Origin: Aldrovandia affinis
Lineage: Eukaryota > Chordata > Actinopteri > Notacanthiformes > Halosauridae
Length of the DNA stretch: 64,000 nt
NCBI GenBank assembly: GCA_029706075.1
Contig: JAINUG010000192.1
Location: 1-64,000, forward strand
Direction of reading: 5' to 3'
In this document: positions 23,815 to 46,305 of the stretch, in pieces
Layout: each line of letters opens with the position of its first letter
Position numbering within the stretch: position 1 is the stretch's first letter
Program-made: the position numbers and the translations under genes
Notes under the pieces: generated by a model
What the model saw: only the letters and a program-made list of their open reading frames with translations
Database searches by the model: none
What the model was told of the DNA's origin: nothing

Positions 23815-24968
23815 GAGACAATGAAAGGAGGATTATGCTGTTGGGGAAAACTGGGCTCGGCAAGAGCAGCACTGGGAACACCATCCTGAACAGGACGTTG
23901 TTTAAAGTTGACCCATTTGCAAACTCCGTAACATGTAAAACCCAGGAAGGGAGAAACCAGAATCAATGGGAGAAACATTACTGTGATTGACACGCCAGGA
24001 TTTGTTAGCACTGATATCACAGAAGAAGAAAACAGGCTTGCTATAGTGGAGTGCATTACTGAGTGTGCCCCTGGTCCACATGCCTTTCTCATTGTCTTGA
24101 GAGTGCAACGGTACACAGATGAGGAAAAAAAAGCGATCCAGGAAATCAGACAGATTTTTGGAGAGAAAGCCCTGAAGTATGCTATTGTACTTTTCACTCA
24201 CGTGGATCAGCTCAAGAAACACGGATGCACCATTGAGCAGTTTGTGAAAAGAATGAGTGCCTGACAAAACTGATCCAGGAATGTGGAGGAAGGTATCATG
24301 CCTTCAACAATGACGATATGGAAGATCGTACCCAAGTCGAAGATCTGCTGAGGAAGATTGATGACATGGTGAGGAGGAAAGGCGGACACTGCTACACTAA
24401 TGAGGTGCTAAGAGCAATTCCACAACTACGCGACGAAGAGGACAAACGTTGCTTCATTCATGAACTCTTAGTAGCATTGGCAGGGTTCACAACAGGGGCA
24501 ATTATTGGAGCCTTTTTTGGAGTGATAATAGGCGCCAAAGCAGCGGTGTTGCTTCTTTCAGCAGTGGCAGTGCGAGTTTACACAAAAGCTAATGAAAAAA
24601 TGACGGAAGAGGTGGCAGATTATGCTGTGAATATGGTAAAAGCATCAATAGGAGTAGCAACTGCTGTCAAATACATCTCTTCTGGTCAATCTGGCACACC
24701 TCTTCCATCTGATTCAGTGCCTGATGCTTCTCCTGCTCCATCTCTGACAGAAATACCTATAAAACCTAGGAATAGGAGCGTTAGGACTTGCTGCAGTAGG
24801 GGGTGTTTTAGGAGGGGTGAAGGGCTTTCTGCTGCCTCAGGTGCAAAAAGCATGGAAGAAGCCCGTCAGAAAGCAGGAAAGGCCGTCTGCCAAAAGGCTG
24901 ATTCTTATAGCACAGCGGTTGAACGATTGGCAAAAAGAATTGCCTATGGACATGGCATATCCAACTGA
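23815..24968 (+). pseudogene. GIMAP (AIG1-type) GTPase exon, frame broken by 1-base indels
   Basis: GIMAPs are membrane-associated GTPases of immune cells, expanded in fish. After CTTCCAG (23814) the frame reads DNERRIMLLGKTGLGKSSTG (P-loop), a G2 segment FANSVTCKT, then G3 IDTPGF (23989), AIG1-type text APGPHAFLIVLRV and YTDEEKKAI, and a G4-like LFTHVDQL. A C-terminal part has a glycine-rich hydrophobic segment (GAIIGAFFGVIIGAKAAVLL) and a basic tail to TGA at 24968. An extra A near 23961 and a missing A near 24252 break the frame. A second glycine-rich piece (GLAAVGGVLGGVKGFL, about 24772-24830) lies in yet another frame, suggesting two more compensating shifts. It may be a live gene with sequence errors or a recent pseudogene. 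Upstream exons were not found. Confidence 0.75.
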
Positions 24969-27329
24969 GGCACTTAATACAGTGTTTACGCCAGGGCACT
25001 GTATAATTAGCCATAGAGCCGTCGTGGGCAGAGGACTTTGGTCTCATTGCTCAATAGTGAATCCTAGTTGATGGGTAACTGATGCAGTACGTTGCAGTGA
25101 TTAGACTGGAATACAGAAACATAAATATAAAGTAATGAAATGTTGTTTTAATTTATGTGCAGCCAATCCTGATCAGTCCTTAGCGCAACAATCATTTATC
25201 AGTTTAATTAAAATAGCTTTCATATTATTTTTCTTCAATAATCATACTGAATAAGAATACGATAATTTCATGATTTTATATTTCTTTCAAATGTCTTTTA
25301 CGCTTACTATATAGTAGAGCCTCAGATATGAAAACAAAAGTAGCATATAGCACATTATTAAACTTATTATCACTGATGCAAAAATGCAAACAAAGTCTGC
25401 AAAATTAGACAAAGGGCCGTGTCTTAGCACTATTTCTAAAGAGTACAATGTGGGAAAGGAGATGTATCATTCAGGAAGCCCGTGTAGAAAAAAGAAAAAA
25501 AAGGACTGAACGTTCAAATGAGATCACGATAACCACTGGTTTGTTTATTGGTAATTTACTTAAATTAAGAAATATAGCTAAAACATGAGAGTAGCCTATT
25601 TAAATGAGGCTACTGTAATGTAAATATATGATTCCCATCTATAAAGAATTCAAATTTGGTGTATTTTCATGTCACTTTCAAAGTTATGAACATTTCAGTG
25701 TTCCTAATGCCCTCCTTTCCCATTGAGGTTCTACTGTGCATACAATGTGTATATATATGTAATGGAACTAATTTACAGGGTCTATGAACATATTAATGCT
25801 AAGTAACCATGTAATTGCAGAATGATGTAGTATTCTGTTGTCCAGTGAGTGCCTTGTCTACTGTGCCATGGGTTTTGAAGTGAAGCTGTCCAATAGGCTG
25901 AATCAATAGAGGGTCCCATATACTTTAAATATATTGTCCTTAGTCATTATTTTACTGTAAATGCAATGGCATATACAGTACATGTATATATATATATATA
26001 TTTTTTAGACATCGTTTTGCCGCTTCTGTGACTGATACACCTTGTTGGGCACCAACTATTTGACTGCTTTAAAAATCTGTTAGATCTCTCCTGTTGCTTT
26101 AGAAACTCACTTATCATAGTGTTGATTTTAAAATGTATTTTATAGCAGAAACATGCTGGTAATTAGTATCAACATTAATATGAAACACGTGTAGACTCTT
26201 TTCTAATTGTGATTTAGTTACTTCAAATGACAAGTTGTTATTCATTTGGTGTTTCCATTATTCTGTCTACTCCTTGTATGTCCTATTATTAAATTCTTTG
26301 ATGGCTCATCAAAGCCGCATTCTTTTATTGTTATTGTTATGAGCTGTGACAGAAAATCAATGTTATATTTTCGAGAAATGGGCTCACACTTTCTGTGTGT
26401 CGTGGTGGTAAGGTGCAACAATAAGACAATAAATACCACAAGGAAACCTTTCCATAACATGTTATTGATCAAAGAAAATGTATTATTGCAAATACAAGAC
26501 AAAGTACAAACAGTCAAAAAAAGGTACAGAGCAGAAGCCAAACATAAATTATCTGGAAACCCAAGAGCATCACTGGCAGAGTGGTGAGAGAGCAAAACGG
26601 AGTGCTAGAACACTAAAGGTTACATTCAACCCAGTCAATCCCCTGTGGAAACGTGGCACGTTGAGAGACCAGCTTAAATTCTGTGCCTCGGTGCCCTATT
26701 CAGAGTTGCCCAACTTAAGCACCTTAAGTTCCTCCAGTTAATAAAACAGTCGCACAGAAAAACCATTTCATATTCAGATATACAGACTTCTGCTATGCAC
26801 GTGCGTAGCTCTGAAATTGGACGGAGCGCCAGAAAAATTGAAATAAATAGTTTCCAAATGCCTGCCCTCTGATGGTTAACTATAAAAGTATAATGTTTCA
26901 GAGGGTTTTGTTTCAATGGTGTTTTCCATTCAAGAGTCAATCATTACCTTAAAAATTGTGTACCTTAAATTAAAACAAATGTTGGGAAGATTTGACTAGT
27001 TGTGCACTATTGCATGGGAATAGCTGAAAACTATGAATGGGCATTCACATATACAGGATATATATTTTCCCAGTCCACTTTGCTTTGTGGTGTGTTTTTT
27101 ACATTTATAGAGTACATTTATTACACTATTGTCTGCACTGGCGTGTTCCCATGATTTTAATTAAGGATGGTTTAAAAGGAGAACATCCTGTGCCTACAAT
27201 GACACAGGAGCCGAGATGGAGAAGAAGGAAGCAAAGCACTGAAAGCCAAATGTTTCATACGAAGAATTATAAATACTGGTGAATGAGGTCAGCAAACACT
27301 ATTTTTTTCTACATTTCAGATTTTTTCCA

Positions 27330-27640
27330 GGATAAAAAAAAAATTGGTAGCCAATTATACCCTTTATTTCTTTCAATTTACCCTCCCCCACGAGCCTGCT
27401 GCTCGTCCTCGGAGGCAAGCCATTTTTTCCCGTACAGGGATGCCTTTCGCGCTCCTTGGCGAGCTCGCGCCGGCTCACCCTCCCCCTCCCTCTGGCGTGG
27501 TCAGTCAATCGCAGCCCCCAACAGGGCTCTCGGCCAGAGCCGGACTGGTGCAGTCGGGTTTTGAACTGCGGCTGCAGTGGGCAACTTGCATTCCGGGTGA
27601 ATGCTTTGACCGTTATGCTACCCGAGGCCAGCAAACACTA
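27330..27640 (-). mobile_element. tRNA-like SINE, reverse
   Basis: The complement of 27545-27630 has an A-box-like TAGCATAACGGTCAAAGC and a B-box-like GTTCAAAACCCGACTG. A related element in forward orientation is at 51350-51500, with the same GTTCGAAACCCGACTG core. G+C content is far above the flanks. Confidence 0.55.
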
Positions 27641-28159
27641 CTCTACATCATATGGTGCAAATTCTGTCAGTCAACAATGGGCTTAAGCGTGCACTGTGGA
27701 ATCAAACAACAGTGACGGTGGGCTCTGTGGGGAGGTGTACATAACATAACATAATTTGGGCAAACTGCAGCATAAGTACAGAGACCTGTGAACCAAATTA
27801 AAAGCTAAAATTGCGAAACACAAGTAAACAAACAATATTCAGTGTACAATACAAACAATGGCCAGGTAGTGGCACGCTACTTATTCAACCATTGTTGGAA
27901 AACCCTCCCTATGAGCGCAATTTGCCAAGGGGTGCTTAATTCCACACATATGTTCAAAGTCTGAATGCTAATAGACAGGCGAGGTGCTCAACTCTGAACA
28001 GGGCCCACAATGATTACATGGTTCTGTTGTTTTAAATAGCATAAACATACAGCTTTGCTCTCCTAAAAAGATTGACATGTGATCAGTTCGGAGGGAACAA
28101 ATTATACAGTTAACACTGGAATTTGAAATAAAACAGTGCAATATATATGAAAGTAGATC

Positions 28160-28333
28160 AGGGGCCGTATGTACAAAGATCCTAAGAGTAGGAGTGCTGA
28201 GGATCAGAATCTTTGTACATCTGGCCCCAGGTTTCCCCTGTCCATATCCTAACCATATCCATTATGAGCTAAAAGGCTAAACTGATCCTAGATCAGCACT
28301 CCTACTCCTAGAATCTTTGTACATACGGGCCCT
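28160..28333. mobile_element. MITE-like inverted repeat
   Basis: The left arm GGGGCCGTATGTACAAAGAT with AGGAGTGCTGAGGATCAG is mirrored at the right by CTGATCCTAGATCAGCACTC and AATCTTTGTACATACGGGCCC. Length about 174 bp with no coding capacity. Confidence 0.75.
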
Positions 28334-28453
28334 GGTCAGAGCACAGCTGAATCAACACTTCACAGTGCAGGTACAGTATTTTCTTGCAACACTGCTGTAA
28401 CGTTGTCGCAAGGTAGTGCTATCCTCCTCAACTGTGCGCGGCGGTCTCCTGCA

Positions 28454-38948
<10,495 letters not shown>

Positions 38949-39411
38949 GTCGCTCGGCTGGAGAGAGTGAGGAGCAACCGCACGCCGGCCTGGCACAAGG
39001 GCTTTCCCTGCTGCGGTTGCGAAACTGCCCGCACTAAGGTTCAGTCGTAAACCAGCCAAGAGATAACGCCTTGATGGCCTCCACCGTTACCACGCTATCG
39101 CAGGATATTAAAGATGTCCTATAGATTACGGAAGGGGACCTTGGAGTGTTAGATAACTGTTTTGGACAGGTATTAAGTGATAATGCTGCTGCCTAGTCAC
39201 CGGGCAGATTTATTCAGCTCACCTGCCCCAGAGTCAACCCCCCACCCCTGCCATGTGTCAGGCGGATGCCGCTGGCCTGGACCCTAGCTGCTGGTTCCAT
39301 CCCCCGCCCTGCCCTGGTATCTGGAGGGATGAGGTCCACCCCACCCCTACACTTAGGATGCCGAAGAATGCCCTTCCGGTGGTCTGTTAAGCCTCAAGGA
39401 CTATTTGTTTT

Positions 39412-39480
39412 TCTCTGTATCCCACCATTTTCCAGGAGTTCATCTCGACCGCCTTTCAAGGGGTCAGGGAATAATTTTCC
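39412..39480. repeat. Dispersed repeat shared with gnai1 intron
   Basis: CATTTTCCAGGAG followed by AAGGGGTCAGGGAATAA here matches 56858-56902 (CATTTTCCAGGAG, AAGGGGTCAGGGAATAAG). The class is unknown. Confidence 0.5.
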
Positions 39481-39544
39481 AGTTTCCCACATTGGCTCTA
39501 ATGGTTTTCTGGTTTTTTGATTCCCTCTGGAAAATGTCAATTGT

Positions 39545-39612
39545 CAAGCACTGTGTGACAACCTGTTTGTAAATGGCGCTATACAAAAATAAAGATTGAT
39601 TGATTGATTGTC
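39545..39612 (+). mobile_element. LINE 3' tail with ATTG microsatellite
   Basis: GTAAATGGCGCTATACAAAA followed by ATAAAGATTGATTGATTGATTG is the common fish LINE 3' end with its tail repeat. The reverse form is at 59793-59850 in gnai1 intron 5. Confidence 0.6.
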
Positions 39613-39819
39613 GGGTCAGGATCAGCGAATGACACTTTGAGATGCTGGTCGTACTCTTCCTAAGAGGCCACACTGCACTTTCATCTCTGTTTGGAAGGAA
39701 CTATGTCAGGTATACTGTGATCAAAGTCTTTATTTCCCTAAGGTTACAGTACTGGATCCTCAGGTTCATAATCCAGTTCCTAAGGCAGTGCTCTGTATTG
39801 AGTGACCCTAACATCTAGG

Positions 39820-40130
39820 AATGTACAAGACTCTATTGTACAGGAAATACAGATTTGTGCTGTAGAAACTCAGCTCTGTAGCCATGCACAGCTCTATGCA
39901 GTAGATCACAGAGACACATGACTCTGTACAATAGAGTAGAGACTCACAGATCTGTTCTATGGAGACACACAGCTCTGTCCTATATAGACATTCTGCTCTC
40001 TATTGTAGATATACAGGGCAGGGTACAATAGATACACATCTCTGTACTGTATAGACATTCCGCTCTGTACTATACAGACACACAGCTCTTTATTGTAGAT
40101 ATGCATGCCACTGTACAATATGCACACATA
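39820..40130. repeat. Degenerate tandem repeat
   Basis: Imperfect repeats of a unit like ACAGCTCTGTACTATAGAGA (about 25-35 bp) with variants such as CATTCTGCTCTCTATTGTAG. The period is irregular. Confidence 0.55.
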
Positions 40131-41552
40131 CGCAGACAGATTGTTATCAATGTTATCAGTGCTGATGCTGCAAAATACAGTCACTTTCAAATTTCATATA
40201 ATTTAATAACAGCCATAAAGTATATTCAATGGCTCTTTCTCTTGGGTACACACCCAGGTATTCACCTTCACTCTTGTAAATATAACTTTAGTAATGCTCA
40301 TCACAATGACAGGAATATCAACACTTAAAATATTCAAGGTATATGTATAAATATACTGTATATAGTCAACTCCATAATTATTCAAACATATTTTATATAG
40401 CCTATTAAAAGGGCTTTATAAAATAAACAGTATAGGTAATGAGTTGTATTGTATGCCCAAAAAGGGGAAATTGTATTCTTTTACACTAATACAATTGCTC
40501 AGAGCAAAAAAGTTTGTTTAACAAGTAATTTTTTGGGGGGGGAAAAGTGTGACAATTATTCACACTTGTTTTCGGTACTTTGTGCACCCTCCCCTTGCAA
40601 GGATAATGTTAATGTTTTCTATACTGTTTTCTGAGATTGGTGAACATATAAATGAGGGGATCTTTGAACATTCCTCCATACAGAATCTTTCAACATCCTT
40701 CAGATGCCATGGTCTGCACTTGTGGAGACAGAAACCACACACCAATGCATACTGACCATCAAATATATATGTGCATAGCCTATTATTACAACTATTGTAT
40801 GTTTTGGATGGCAAGGAAAGTATGCCCAGCGCACAGCAATGTCTTATTGGCATTAATGTGACACGAGCATGGAAGATATAAAGTTTGAGCAGTTGACCTC
40901 ACCCACAGGAAAGCCTGACAGGGCCAGAAACTCTCCTCATGCTGAAGCTGTGCTTCGCTGGGCAACGGAGTGATGCTTCTCCTCTTTATTGGCTGTGACT
41001 GTGGGATGCCGCCCTCTTGTTGACTGCGAGACCACCACAATAATTACTAAATGTCACCACTAGAGGGCGTAAATGACTGCAAAATTGCTGCAGCGGCTGA
41101 AAACAGCCGGTTTGACAGCTAGTGATGGTTCACGTTTTGTTTTTTTCATTGAAAACTGTCATTGTGGTATGTTATTGGCGAAATCCTTTTTAATTTCCAA
41201 TGCATTGTGAGGGGTTGGGAGAAAAAAATACTAAATAACCTTTATTCCTTGATTAGGGCTTGTCTGCCTCCTCTGCAGTCTTGTGTCTCTCCAGTAGATG
41301 GTGCTGTACGTATGAGAATCCATACTCTTTGCACGTTGTGCCTGTGGGGAAGTCACATGCACAAAGATCTTTATCAGACACGGGTCGATGACACCTGCTG
41401 CTCGCTGCCACACTGTATTTAGTGTCTGCGGCTTGTCCGTGATACGAGGAAACTGAAGTATGATTTTGCCCCAAGGTGGATGTGGGGAAACCTGCCTGTA
41501 ATCTGATGTGCTTTGTTGGCCACCACTAGACTGAAGTATTTGTTGCTAGACA

Positions 41553-42135
41553 TTGCAGAGGCAAAGAATCTTTATTGCAGCACGTATCAAATTTAAATCA
41601 CTGGTGCTGGCATATCAGGCCGCTAGGGGAACCGCTCCCTCATACCTCCAGACACTCATCACACCCTACACCCCAGCCAGACTCCTCCGCTCAGCCGGCG
41701 CGGGCAAACTGACTGTTCCATCCCTCCGGGCCCCAGGCAGTCGGTCTCACCTCTTCTCTGTCCTGACCCCCCGGTGGTGGAATGACCTTCTGCACTCCGT
41801 CAGAACCGCGGAATCACTGGCCTTCTGCAGGAGACTAAAATCCCACCTCTTCAGACTCTACTACCACTGACTCTGTAGTGGACATTAATTAATTGTCATC
41901 ACCACTGTTTACATGTTTAAAACTGTATGAAAATGTAAAAAACCTATACTAACCTTTTCTCTCCCTGTGCTACATGTATGGTATGCAGCTGCCAACAATG
42001 ATGTCTATTGCTGTACTACACTGATCTCTTGCGCTAACCATGATTAATCTTACCATGTATAAATGCATGTCTTGTAAATCACTCTAGATAAGAGCGTCTG
42101 CTAAATGCCTAAAATGTAAATGTAATGTAAATGTA
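41553..42135 (+). mobile_element. L2-type LINE 3' end
   Basis: 41553-41870 encodes the C-terminus of the reverse-transcriptase ORF (RIKFKSLVLAYQAARGTAPS, LITPYTPARLLRS, VLTPRWWNDLLHSVRTAES, FCRRLKSHLFRLYYH). The 3' tail with ATAAGAGCGTCTGCTAAATG follows. It is the least damaged of the L2 fragments here but is 5' truncated. Confidence 0.85.
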
Positions 42136-42450
42136 TTGGAAATAAGTGCCTGTGTTGTTCCAACTACATTAACCAAACAAGGCACAAGGCTAACCACCTC
42201 TGTAAACTGCATATATGATGTATGTATTAATTAGACCAGGCAGATAGTAAGGTTTTAGTATTAGTTTGTCAGCATGTAAAATACAGTCTCCTGTTTGTGC
42301 TGAATGCTGAAGTGTCTGTTATGCTTAATATTCTCTCTTTAATCTTTGTATCCAGAGCCAAAATTGTATCCTAGTCCATTTAAATTAAGTATGACTTGAT
42401 GACTCGGATTCAATTGAAGCCATCTCAAAATTCACAAAGACAATGTAGGG

Positions 42451-42941
42451 CAGTGGTTCTCAACCCCTGGGACCCACTGGGTATTCTGTTTTTTGTTACA
42501 GCCAATATCTTGATCAATTAAAGTTGTTGAAAACGTGTTTAAGTTCTTCCATATTTATTTCCTTGAACTTATTTTAACACAATGCAGGTTTCGCTCATTG
42601 GCATTTGCTCTGTCATTGAACTCCTTACTTTTCCACAAATGGTTTAGTTTCAGTGACCAGGTGTCCACACTTTCAACAATTAGATTCCACCTGCCAGTCG
42701 ATAATTTAATCATTGAATTTGCCATATGGCACATATTAAAATCCTGGAATGTGAATATGGGACATTTATTCTTCATGGCATGCATAGCTATTTCTGACTT
42801 AATATGGCCTTAAGAGGGTCTAAAATGTCTAATTAAAAACAATTAACAGCTTGTTACAATTCAGTGGTTGCAATTACGGTTAGAATGAAAACAAGTAAAC
42901 ACAATGTTGTCCCCACCCAGGACCGAGTTTGAGAACCCCTG
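42451..42941. mobile_element. hAT-like MITE
   Basis: The left end CAGTGGTTCTCAACCCCTGG and right end, the complement of CAGGGGTTCTCAAACTCGG, are inverted repeats of the kind seen in Charlie-type hAT elements. The candidate 8-bp flanks match at only 5 of 8 positions. No transposase frame. Confidence 0.6.
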
Positions 42942-44260
42942 AACTAGAGACAGCGTCCTTAATCGCGCAGTACTTGAGTGCGAGCACGATGCTGTTCCAA
43001 ACCAGAACCGTTTGCTTATTTCCTGATTATAAGGTGGATGTTTTGTGTTGAGTCGGTGATGCCCTAAAAAGGGTTTGTTTGCCCTAAAAAATAAAAAAAA
43101 ACATAAAGGGAGTTTGCTTGAGCGAACAATACTCTGAGGCCTGCCAATGATCATTTTGTGAAGAGTTTCTCCTCGTCCTGCAAGAATCGGAGCCAAATAG
43201 TCTCATTCTCAGATGTTGACATAAGTTCCCCTGGAAGAGTGGGTCACGCTGTTGGCCCTGGGCGCCCCTCGAGCTGCACCTGGCCAGCGTGCGGACGCAG
43301 AGGGTAAATATTTCCATACGAGCGGATTGAAAAGGAGAGCCCGTGTTTTGCATACCCTTCCTGACTCTTCTATGTGGCATGGAAATGTCATGTAAAGTGA
43401 AGCAATGGAATCAAGCTATTTCTCCACGCAGCTGCTTATCTATTCATCTTTATATATCCCTGCAAATGAGGCAGAACTCTCCTTCACCATATGGACTGCA
43501 ATCCTCTGGAGCCAGGCCTTTAGGAACTATTCAAATGACATTTGTAATTATCATGCATGCTGGCTTCATGAGCAGAATGCACAGTCTGCTTGGACGCTGT
43601 CCACGGGGGATGACTGTATTTTCCAAAAGGTCACATTTCGTGCCCGCTTAACTTTGGCGCTAACATACAGGACTTGCAATGACATGATCTGCATTGTTTC
43701 GACAAAGCAGCTATCACACCAATGAATTCCCACGTTGCTCCTGTTTTTGCCAATTTCGTCTCACAATAGGAAACCCTGAAATTCAAGTCATCATTCGAAA
43801 CAGGATGATGTCTGTTCCTTGCCTCCCCCAGGAGGCGTTTTGACACTTCCACACATTAGAATATTCACACAGCTTTGATACTCACTCCCAGTTACCTGTG
43901 AACATCCTCCCTGCTCTTTCGAGTAAGCATATGCTCTGCTGTACTCATATTAGAATTCCAAAGAAAATAACATAAATTGTATACATTCATACATAAACAT
44001 TACCAGTTTATAGCAACTGAAATAAGGTTATGGAGTGTGTAACTAATAGGCCTACATGGAGTAGGCCTAATAACTTTACGAGCCCTACCGAGCCAGCGCT
44101 GATCTAGCATACATCACACTGAAAACAACAGTTCTACTTTAGGGCGGAAATAATATCGTAGTAACCTGAGGAACGCTGGCTGACGCAGGGACAAAACCAA
44201 CTGTGTCCCGTTGCTGCATTCGCACTATAATAAACACATTAATTGGTGAAGATTTTTTAA

Positions 44261-44602
44261 AGGCGTACAACTTCTGAATACAAAGCAGACCAGCCCCGAG
44301 ACAGTGAGGAAACCGATAACCTCGATAACCTGCTTTCTGCTGCTGTTACTCAAGCCCCGGGTTCACATGCAAATCCACACGCGGTTTACGGTTGCCTACA
44401 TTTTGACGCCCACGACGGCGTGCCAAGCGCCATGTCCCGACGCGAGCAGGGAGAAAAGGTGATGCGATTATTTTTCAGGAAGGCTCGTGATTTGGGTGCA
44501 CATTTAAATAGGTTTGGTGCCGTGGCCTATGCTTACCTTAAAGAGAACAGACCTCACCTCTTTGACTTTGCAAGAATGATGAAGCTACAGGGGGTGTGCT
44601 AA
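44261..44602 (+). CDS. Unassigned open frame, possible terminal exon
   Basis: From 44261 to TAA at 44602 the frame is open for 113 codons. The last 56, from ATG 44432, read MSRREQGEKVMRLFFRKARD, then LGAHLNRFGAVAYAYLKENR and PHLFDFARMMKLQGVC. The composition is protein-like (acidic start SEETDNLDNLL, basic middle), and a pyrimidine-poor TTTTTTAAAG precedes it, so it could be an exon. I do not recognise the family. No partner exon was found, and a transposon or chance frame cannot be excluded. Confidence 0.25.
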   Translation, partial: RRTTSEYKADQPRDSEETDNLDNLLSAAVTQAPGSHANPHAVYGCLHFDAHDGVPSAMSRREQGEKVMRLFFRKARDLGAHLNRFGAVAYAYLKENRPHLFDFARMMKLQGVC

Positions 44603-45563
44603 ACGTCTGTCGCTTCACGGGTCCTAAACAGGCGTGAACATGAAGAAATACGATCTGAGAGCAAGACGAAAATAACTCACGCGGAGGAAGCGTGACAAAA
44701 CGAACAGCGATGGCGTTTGTTTAATAATACGTCTTTCGAGCAGAAAGCGCAGTTGTGACGATCCCTGTATTCTTTTAAAAGGGGGAAACAGCACGGAAAC
44801 GAAAGATCTGTAGCTACAGCCATCCAACGCAGAGTGCCCAAGTTGAAATGGCATAGTTGTGCCAAAGAACACGTCCTGGCATATACCCATCGAATCACCT
44901 CAAATGTACTTAATAAATCCCCCCTCCCCACCTCAGCTAGTGTGTGCCGTGTGGCCTATTGCATTTGATCGAGGTTTTTAAATCCATTAAACGGATTAAC
45001 AAAGTGAACTCCAAAATAGTTTTCAGGTTGAGTTCTGTTAGCAGAACAATGGGGCACAGGTGGAAATGACTTAAAGGCAACTTCTGTACTGATATCAGGA
45101 AGTATTCTTTTTTACACAGAGAGTGTTCAATGCGTGGAACAGCTTGCCAGGTCATGTAGTAGAGCCAGAGACACTTGGGGTATTCAAGCCTTGATGCAGA
45201 ACAGGATATTCTCTAGACTATGAAATGACGAGCCCAGATGTTCTCGTTATTATGTATTCTTAAAAGCCAACGCACTTTGAGATCCTGTGATACGAGCAAT
45301 ATATCCAACAGAGCCCAAACGGAAGGATGTGCAGTCCAAATGTAGTGCAACCCATCTGCTAAAGAATGTCTAATAGCCCACGGCAAATAGTCTATAGCCT
45401 CTAAACGCAGTAGTCCAGACTAGAGCACAGTGCTGTTTGTTCGGTTTTACACTGGGGTCTCTGATCACTCAGAGAGGAAACTTAAAATAATGGGACACAA
45501 CCCAAACACTCCAGGGGGAGGTGACAGACCCCTTGGGTACAGAGGGAGGGCTGGGGGGGGTCA

Positions 45564-46305
45564 TGCTATACCAACATGACGAGCTAGCATTCCTAAACCC
45601 CGGAAGTAAGCCTAAGAGAGTTTCACGTTTTATTCTATGACATAAGTTACGCACGTTCATATCTCAACCGTGAATTTTGAAGCTGTTATGTGTTTTTAAA
45701 AAGTAAGCTGCTAACAAGTTGCTACATTCAAACTACAACGGTTGTCGGAATAATTAAACGTCATTACATTACAGCTAGGTGGCTAGCTAAACCCTCTAAG
45801 CAGGCGATCCATATATTATATTCACAGCTAGGCAGCTAACTTAGCTGTACAGCTGAACAGACAATGCATATTATTATCTTCGTAGCTAGCTGGCTATATA
45901 ATTATAATATAATTATATATTATAATTCATATATTATGTTCGTAGCTAGCCAGCTAGCTGTAGCTACATTTCAGAAATACTAGCCAGCTGCAGGCAATTT
46001 ATATATTATGTTCGTAGCTAGCCAGCTAGCTAGTTGTACAGCTGAGAAAGCAATGCTTATTTGTAGCTAGCCACCTAGCTGTAATGTAATGGCGTTTAAT
46101 TATTCCGACAACAGTCGTCATTTGAATGTAGCAACTTGTTAGCAGCTTACTTTTAAAAAACACATAACAGCTTTAAAATTCACGGATGAGATATGAATGT
46201 GCATAATTTATGTCATAGAATAAAACGTTCAACTCTCTGAGGCTTACTTCCGGGTTTTAGGACTACAATCACTCAGGAATGCTAGCTCGTCATGTTGGTA
46301 TAGCA
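45564..46305. mobile_element. Large foldback element
   Basis: Outer arms of about 230 bp (45564-45790 and 46068-46305) are imperfect reverse complements, starting TGCTATACCAACATGACGAG. They share CACATAACAGC, AAGTAAGCTGC and TTATTCCGACAAC motifs. The loop is made of AGCTAGC-type short palindromes and TA-rich DNA. Arm 2 carries a small insertion (ACTACAATCACTCA). No ORF. Confidence 0.88.

Larger units (their letters stand above)
24969..28453. other. Spacer between gimap and cd36
   Basis: Mostly AT-rich sequence without a recognisable gene. It contains a TA run near 25983, a reverse SINE-like element (27330-27640) and an inverted-repeat element (28160-28333). The gimap and cd36 genes converge here, so both 3' UTRs must end in this interval. 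Their poly(A) sites are not fixed. Confidence 0.5.

Noticed and set aside
38949-39059. Upstream in-frame ATG extending CD36 by 37 residues
   Set aside because: The extension lacks family similarity, while MGCC matches the conserved N-terminus with its palmitoylation cysteines.
40360-40860. Possible Tc1-like element
   Set aside because: A few phrases resemble fish DNA transposons, but I could not find paired ends or a transposase frame.
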